Positions 6,004 through 9,714 of a stretch of DNA of 9,714 bases are shown here, piece by piece. The translations under genes and the position numbers were made by a program. Every line of letters starts with the position of its first letter. Position 1 is the stretch's first letter. Where the stretch lies: NCBI GenBank assembly GCA_964634885.1, contig CAZWLN010000094.1, positions 1 through 9,714 of the forward strand, given 5' to 3'. Source of the stretch: DAINRZ01 sp964634885. Its GTDB lineage: Bacteria; Bacteroidota; Ignavibacteria; Kapaibacteriales; UBA2268. Below the pieces are notes generated by a model. The model saw nothing but the letters and a program-made list of their open reading frames with translations, did not search any database and was not told the origin of the DNA.

Positions 6004-6462
6004 ATGAGAATAATAAAAATAATTTTAGTAGTAGTTTTATGCAATATTTGCAATGAACAGGCATTTTCACAAGAAGCGTACACAAATGATAATGGATCAA
6101 AAAGTAAAATCACCAAGAGAGTAGTAAGGATTATTAAAAGGTTATCGATGAAATCCGTTGGAACTGCTATAGGAGAAATGAATAATATTGAAATTGGAGA
6201 ACCTTCTCAAAAAAAATCAACAATTAAACCAAATCCGACATCAGGACCAGTATCAATTAATATTCAATTGCAGTCAAAATGTGGCATAGATATAATCATT
6301 TCCGACATTACAGGTTCAGAATTGCTGAGAAAAAGCGTAATGGCAGAAATCGGTGAAAATACTTATAATTTAGATTTGACAGATTTGCAAAACGGTTACT
6401 ATTTTATCAATTTCATCGGTAATAATGGCTTTCGTCTATGCGAACCTATTATAAAGTATTAA
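6004..6462 (+). CDS. Miniature T9SS cargo with a cationic helix passenger
   Basis: The protein has only 152 residues: a signal peptide (1-23, ending AFSQ), a passenger of about 50 residues, and a T9SS type A sorting domain (about 74-152: IKPNPTSGPVSI, then DIIISDITGSELL, and LQNGYYFINF near the end). Nearly all of the mature part before the sorting domain is polar and basic. Residues 33-50 hold eight Lys/Arg and no acidic residue, and the core KITKRVVRIIKRL fits an amphipathic helix. Strong AGGAGG lies 7 bases before the ATG and overlaps the previous stop codon. It is followed by a terminator, closing the three-ORF cassette. T9SS export and PorU removal of the tail follow from the family. What the small passenger does is unknown: a released cationic peptide, or merely a linker or decayed cargo. 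Confidence 0.82.
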   Translation: MRIIKIILVVVLCNICNEQAFSQEAYTNDNGSKSKITKRVVRIIKRLSMKSVGTAIGEMNNIEIGEPSQKKSTIKPNPTSGPVSINIQLQSKCGIDIIISDITGSELLRKSVMAEIGENTYNLDLTDLQNGYYFINFIGNNGFRLCEPIIKY

Positions 6463-6474
6463 ATTCTTTTTATT

Positions 6475-6505
6475 GGGGCTATACTGAGCATAGCCCCTTT
6501 TATTG
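6475..6505 (+). terminator. Intrinsic terminator closing the cysteine-rich cassette
   Basis: GGGGCTAT (6475-6482) pairs with ATAGCCCC (6490-6497) around a 7-base loop and is followed by TTTTATT. It begins 12 bases after the stop at 6462 and ends only about 20 bases before the next ATG at 6526, leaving almost no room for a separate promoter after it. Confidence 0.75.
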
Positions 6506-6525
6506 TTCTGAAAAGGTATGAATTT

Positions 6526-7959
6526 ATGAAAAGTTTAAAAATCATTTTATTAGCAATAATAACCCTAACTTTTACACAAAGAAGTAATGCCCAGAACCTT
6601 CTCTGGGAAAGGATTTATGACAATCCACAGGAAGAATTTTTTGTAAGTACCACATATAATTTTATTAAATCAAATGATAATAGTTTATATATATTATATT
6701 CATTTAAAAGCATTAATTCACAGTTGAGTATTCCCGCTGTGATGAAACTAACGCTGGATGGCAACATCCTGTGGGCCTTTTATAAAAAATGTGACGTCGA
6801 TGTAATTCCCAAATTATATATTGAGAATGAAGGGGTTACAATTTATGGGTACAGAATAAAAAACAGCGTAAGTATATCATTGCAAAAATTCAGTTTCGAT
6901 TCTTCCAACAGCTTGATATCTGAAGGTTATGACTCAGTCAATATGAGTCTTCCACAAAGAAACTGGGGAGCGCTTTTTATTACAAAAGATAGTATTTTAC
7001 TAAATATAAGTTATCGCGATAATAATATTATGATTAAAGAATATGACAGAAATGTAAAATTCATAAAAACAATTATTCTCGATACTACTTTCCTATCCCT
7101 GCACCCATATTTCGCCCATCAGGACAGGGACAGCAATATATATATTTTCGGCATCTGCCTGTTCAAAGCCGACCAGAAGAACTTCATTGTCAAACTAACA
7201 AAGGACTATAAAACCATTTGGACAGTTGTCGATACCGTTGAGAAAGACATATCGAACCTCAATGCCGTAGATTTTTACGATGACGGATCGTTCACTCTCG
7301 GCGGCAAGATCTATCCGACATACTACAAAACCGATTCGACTAAACACAGGCTTTACATGAAACACTATTCTTCCGACGGCGTACAATTAATTAATAAGCA
7401 GTTTTTTGAAAATAAGAAAAAATACCTCTTCGACATTAAAAGAATGCAGGACAGTTCCTTCGTCTTTGTCGGCGACACCGGCATTCAGGGAATGGCTTCC
7501 AATTTCTATGCCGTTAAGACAGATAAATACGGGGAAAAAATCTGGGAAAAAACCTGGGGCGACACATCCGACTACAATATTTTAAACCAGTGTTTATTTA
7601 GCGAAAATGGATTGATATACGTACTTGGAAGGAGTAACGACAGAATATACCTTGCCTGCCTGAACGACTTTCCGGAAGGCACAGGACTGGAAGACACAGG
7701 TAAGGCCGCAATCAAACCGGTTTACCCTAATCCGGCCTCCGACATGATTAACATCGACATCGAAAACAAGAAAGAGAACAGAGTAGTGATTTGCCTTTAT
7801 GACATTGATGGAAGGTTTGCCGGAACGCTTTTCGACGAGGCAATGGCTCCGGGGATATACTCCATTAGTCTGTCTCTGCCTCAGATGCCCCCTGGCTGCT
7901 ATAATATTGCCGTCAACCAGGACGGGCAAACTACCGTTAGATCAATTATTATTCATTAA
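6526..7959 (+). CDS. T9SS-exported surface protein with propeller-like passenger (paralogue 1)
   Basis: A protein of 477 residues. It starts with a signal peptide (MKSLKIILLAIITLTFT, cleavage near SNAQ-NL) and ends in a T9SS type A sorting domain (about 398-477: VYPNPASDMINIDIE, LYDIDGRFAGTLF, and PPGCYNIAV). The passenger has repeated units of the type D-x-x-G-x-x-x-W-x-x-x-W/YG followed by a beta pair (DGNILWAFYK, YGEKIWEKTWG, then GLIYVLG), as in secreted beta-propeller-like proteins; no catalytic residues are recognised. It would be exported through the outer membrane and displayed or released. AAAAGG lies 9 bases before the ATG. The earlier ATG at 6518 is closed by TGA. The first third is extremely AT-rich (7 of 60 G/C at 6661-6720) and the tail is not (33 of 60 at 7681-7740). 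The next gene is its paralogue, 10 bases downstream. Specific function unknown. Confidence 0.85.
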   Translation: MKSLKIILLAIITLTFTQRSNAQNLLWERIYDNPQEEFFVSTTYNFIKSNDNSLYILYSFKSINSQLSIPAVMKLTLDGNILWAFYKKCDVDVIPKLYIENEGVTIYGYRIKNSVSISLQKFSFDSSNSLISEGYDSVNMSLPQRNWGALFITKDSILLNISYRDNNIMIKEYDRNVKFIKTIILDTTFLSLHPYFAHQDRDSNIYIFGICLFKADQKNFIVKLTKDYKTIWTVVDTVEKDISNLNAVDFYDDGSFTLGGKIYPTYYKTDSTKHRLYMKHYSSDGVQLINKQFFENKKKYLFDIKRMQDSSFVFVGDTGIQGMASNFYAVKTDKYGEKIWEKTWGDTSDYNILNQCLFSENGLIYVLGRSNDRIYLACLNDFPEGTGLEDTGKAAIKPVYPNPASDMINIDIENKKENRVVICLYDIDGRFAGTLFDEAMAPGIYSISLSLPQMPPGCYNIAVNQDGQTTVRSIIIH

Positions 7960-7969
7960 AGGAGTTCCC

Positions 7970-9424
7970 ATGAAACATAACTACTATGTCCTAATGTTCG
8001 TTTTTATTATATCCTGCGCTTGTTTGTATTCCCAGGATTTATTAATTGAAAAAGTAATTGAAAAAGATTCAAACTATAATATCAGCATGATTAATAAGTA
8101 TATCCAGTTAAAAGACAACAATCTGCTGATTGTATTGACAATGCAAAAAATGACAGACTTCAGTAAATTCCTGTCGCTGCTGAAAATTGACACAAAGGGC
8201 GGCAGGATATGGCAAACATACATCGAATGGCCCCATGAACTCTATCCCGTTGATGTCTATGAGGAAGATAATAATAATATTTCGATCTTATGCAACATGT
8301 GCAAATATTATTCAAAATGTGAAGATTACACACCTGCTCTTATACATTGCGACAACCTTGGCAGACTGCTGGATATAACAGTCGATACGCTTTCAACAAT
8401 TGGAAAAAAAAATGAGGAGGCAGGCGTAACATTATTCAATAAGGATAAATATGTAAATTTTAGCATTTGCAAGAACGCGCTAATTGTAAAAGAATATGAT
8501 TTGAGCCTGAAATTTTCCAAAGATATCATTCTTGATTCCAATATTTCAAGCGACACATTCAAATTTCTTCAGGGGATCACAGGAAGCGACAGTAGGATTA
8601 TCTTGGGCGGTTTTTGCCTCTCGTCAAATAACACTCCTGTAAATGGAACATTTATGAGGTCCTATGATAAAGACTACAATAATGAATGGGAAATACTGGA
8701 TTCGAACAGGGATGAACTTCATTCTTTTCGTTATATTTTTAATGACGACAACGATGGATTTAATTTAATTCAATGGATTATACCCGACTACAATACTTAC
8801 TTAGGAAGGCGCACAGTTATTAAACACTATACTAAAGAAAGCAACACTGATCAAACCATAGAATTCACCCCTCCATACGACGCTACAATGAGGAACTATA
8901 TCAAATTGGAAAACGGAGGCTATACATTTATTGTCGATTCAATGAAAGGTATGTCAAAATTCAACCCCGGAGTAATCAGGATAGACGGAAAGGGGAATAT
9001 CCTTTGGCATAGGACATGGGGAAACGAGACCTTGTACAATATCATCCAAAAAGGAATTTACCAAAGCCCAGGGAATTATTACTTCATTGGATTTATGGGT
9101 TCACAAGTATACTACGTCCACCTCCGCGACAACACGCTCGGCGTTGAAGACAACATTGAGAGCCCGGAGCCTGCTTTTACAGTCTCGCCCAACCCGGCTT
9201 CGGAGAGCATTACTGTCGCGTTTAACACAGAGCTGCCGGGCAACATTACCATCACTCTTTACGACATTGGCGGAAGGGCTTTGAAAACGCTGTTCGAGGG
9301 CGTACACCCGGCGGGAGGAAGCGCCCTTGAACTGCAATTGCCAAAGCTGCACCCCGGCTGCTTCAATGTCGTCGTTACGGACGGCTCCGGCAAAAGACAT
9401 TCAGAGAAGCTGATGGTGAAATAG
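7970..9424 (+). CDS. T9SS-exported surface protein (paralogue 2)
   Basis: A protein of 484 residues starting at ATG 7970, which has AAAGGAG 6 bases upstream. The frame is open further upstream, but that part overlaps the previous gene and would hide the signal peptide (hydrophobic 7-19, cleavage near LYSQ-DL). IISC also resembles a lipobox, but a T9SS tail makes an ordinary signal peptide more likely. The passenger aligns with paralogue 1 in LIVKEYD-x4-KF-x-K-x-IILD, in the IKHY region, and in GNILWHRTWG followed by YNII. The sorting domain spans about 401-484 (SPNPASESITV, LYDIGGRALKTLF, HPGCFNVVV). Composition shifts within the gene: 20 of 60 G/C at 8461-8520 against 36 of 60 at 9181-9240. 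It is probably co-transcribed with the gene before it. Its role at the surface is unknown. Confidence 0.85.
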   Translation: MKHNYYVLMFVFIISCACLYSQDLLIEKVIEKDSNYNISMINKYIQLKDNNLLIVLTMQKMTDFSKFLSLLKIDTKGGRIWQTYIEWPHELYPVDVYEEDNNNISILCNMCKYYSKCEDYTPALIHCDNLGRLLDITVDTLSTIGKKNEEAGVTLFNKDKYVNFSICKNALIVKEYDLSLKFSKDIILDSNISSDTFKFLQGITGSDSRIILGGFCLSSNNTPVNGTFMRSYDKDYNNEWEILDSNRDELHSFRYIFNDDNDGFNLIQWIIPDYNTYLGRRTVIKHYTKESNTDQTIEFTPPYDATMRNYIKLENGGYTFIVDSMKGMSKFNPGVIRIDGKGNILWHRTWGNETLYNIIQKGIYQSPGNYYFIGFMGSQVYYVHLRDNTLGVEDNIESPEPAFTVSPNPASESITVAFNTELPGNITITLYDIGGRALKTLFEGVHPAGGSALELQLPKLHPGCFNVVVTDGSGKRHSEKLMVK

Positions 9425-9437
9425 CAAGTAAGAAAAA

Positions 9438-9470
9438 GGGAATGGATGCATATAGTTTGAACCCATTCCC
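9438..9470 (+). other. Hairpin after the second paralogue, possible weak terminator or 3' end structure
   Basis: GGGAATGG (9438-9445) and CCATTCCC (9463-9470) form a perfect 8-bp inverted repeat around 17 bases, starting 13 bases after the stop codon. There is no T tract, so a Rho-independent terminator is doubtful; an RNA-stabilising 3' hairpin is an alternative. Confidence 0.35.
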
Positions 9471-9516
9471 TGCAATAATCCCGGATTGTGCATTAGACAG
9501 CCCAAAACAAGTAATA

Positions 9517-9714
9517 TCCAACCACCCCCTGCCCCCTCCTTATCCAAGGAGGGGAAAGCCGCTTTGGTTCTGCTTTTTCTTGCCTTTTACACTTTAATAA
9601 CTTGATTAACTTGACGAACTGAAGCAGTCCAACCACCCCCTGCCCCCTCCTTATCCAATGAGGGGAAAGCCGCTTTGGTTCTGCTTTTTCTTGCCTTTTA
9701 CACTTTATAAACTT
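9517..9714. repeat. Tandem repeat, 111-bp period, running off the window edge
   Basis: Unit 1 is 9517-9627. Unit 2 starts at 9628 and is cut by the window end after 87 bases. Over those 87 bases the two differ at only three positions (9548 against 9659, and a swapped AATAA/ATAAA near 9596 and 9707). Each unit begins TCCAACCACCCCCTGCCCCC, followed in unit 1 by a perfect 9-bp hairpin (CCCCTCCTT 9533-9541 with AAGGAGGGG 9546-9554). The change at 9659 breaks that pairing in unit 2. No coding potential is seen. The C-rich/G-rich palindrome resembles those inside repeat copies A and B. Confidence 0.85.

Noticed and set aside
7799..7969. Upstream extension of the second paralogue
   Set aside because: Would overlap the sorting domain of the previous gene; ATG 7970 has a strong ribosome site and a signal peptide.
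9517..9714. Start of a CRISPR array
   Set aside because: The repeated unit is 111 bp and tandem, with no short repeats separated by unique spacers and no cas gene.

Overview
The window looks like a chromosome segment from a Gram-negative bacterium of the Bacteroidota/Chlorobi group, perhaps the Ignavibacteria/Kapabacteria side (inference). The reasons are four proteins ending in type IX secretion system (T9SS) type A sorting domains, a Kdo transferase (hence LPS), and AT-rich spacers full of short palindromic repeats. Several genes have clear Shine-Dalgarno sites and sigma70-like promoter boxes, which fits classical Bacteroidia less well.

Layout. (1) 1-140: the last residues of a T9SS cargo gene and its intrinsic terminator. 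(2) About 182-618: a non-coding repeat element (copy A). (3) 678-4323: a relatively GC-rich core block, with a phosphodiester glycosidase-like secreted protein on the minus strand and, divergently, an enoyl-CoA hydratase gene tightly followed by waaA (Kdo transferase). (4) About 4341-4710: copy B of the repeat, inverted relative to A, so the two copies bracket the core block. (5) 4711-5209: a non-coding AT-rich spacer ending in an orphan minus-strand terminator, a possible structured RNA and a plus-strand promoter. (6) 5210-6505: a self-contained AT-rich cassette from promoter to terminator. It holds a cysteine-rich secreted protein, a second cysteine-rich ORF in the same frame after one TAG stop, and a very small T9SS cargo whose passenger is mostly a cationic amphipathic helix. 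(7) 6526-9424: two tandem paralogous surface proteins with propeller-like passengers and T9SS tails. (8) 9425-9714: a hairpin and a tandem repeat of 111-bp period running off the window.

How the genes fit together. Apart from the hydratase, the recognisable genes concern the cell envelope or surface. WaaA adds Kdo to lipid A, and the T9SS cargo proteins would cross the outer membrane and be released or anchored there. The best candidate for something undescribed is the 5.2-6.5 kb cassette: cysteine-rich secreted domains, an internal amber stop, and a mini T9SS cargo with a cationic helix. Its function is unknown and every functional suggestion about it here is inference.
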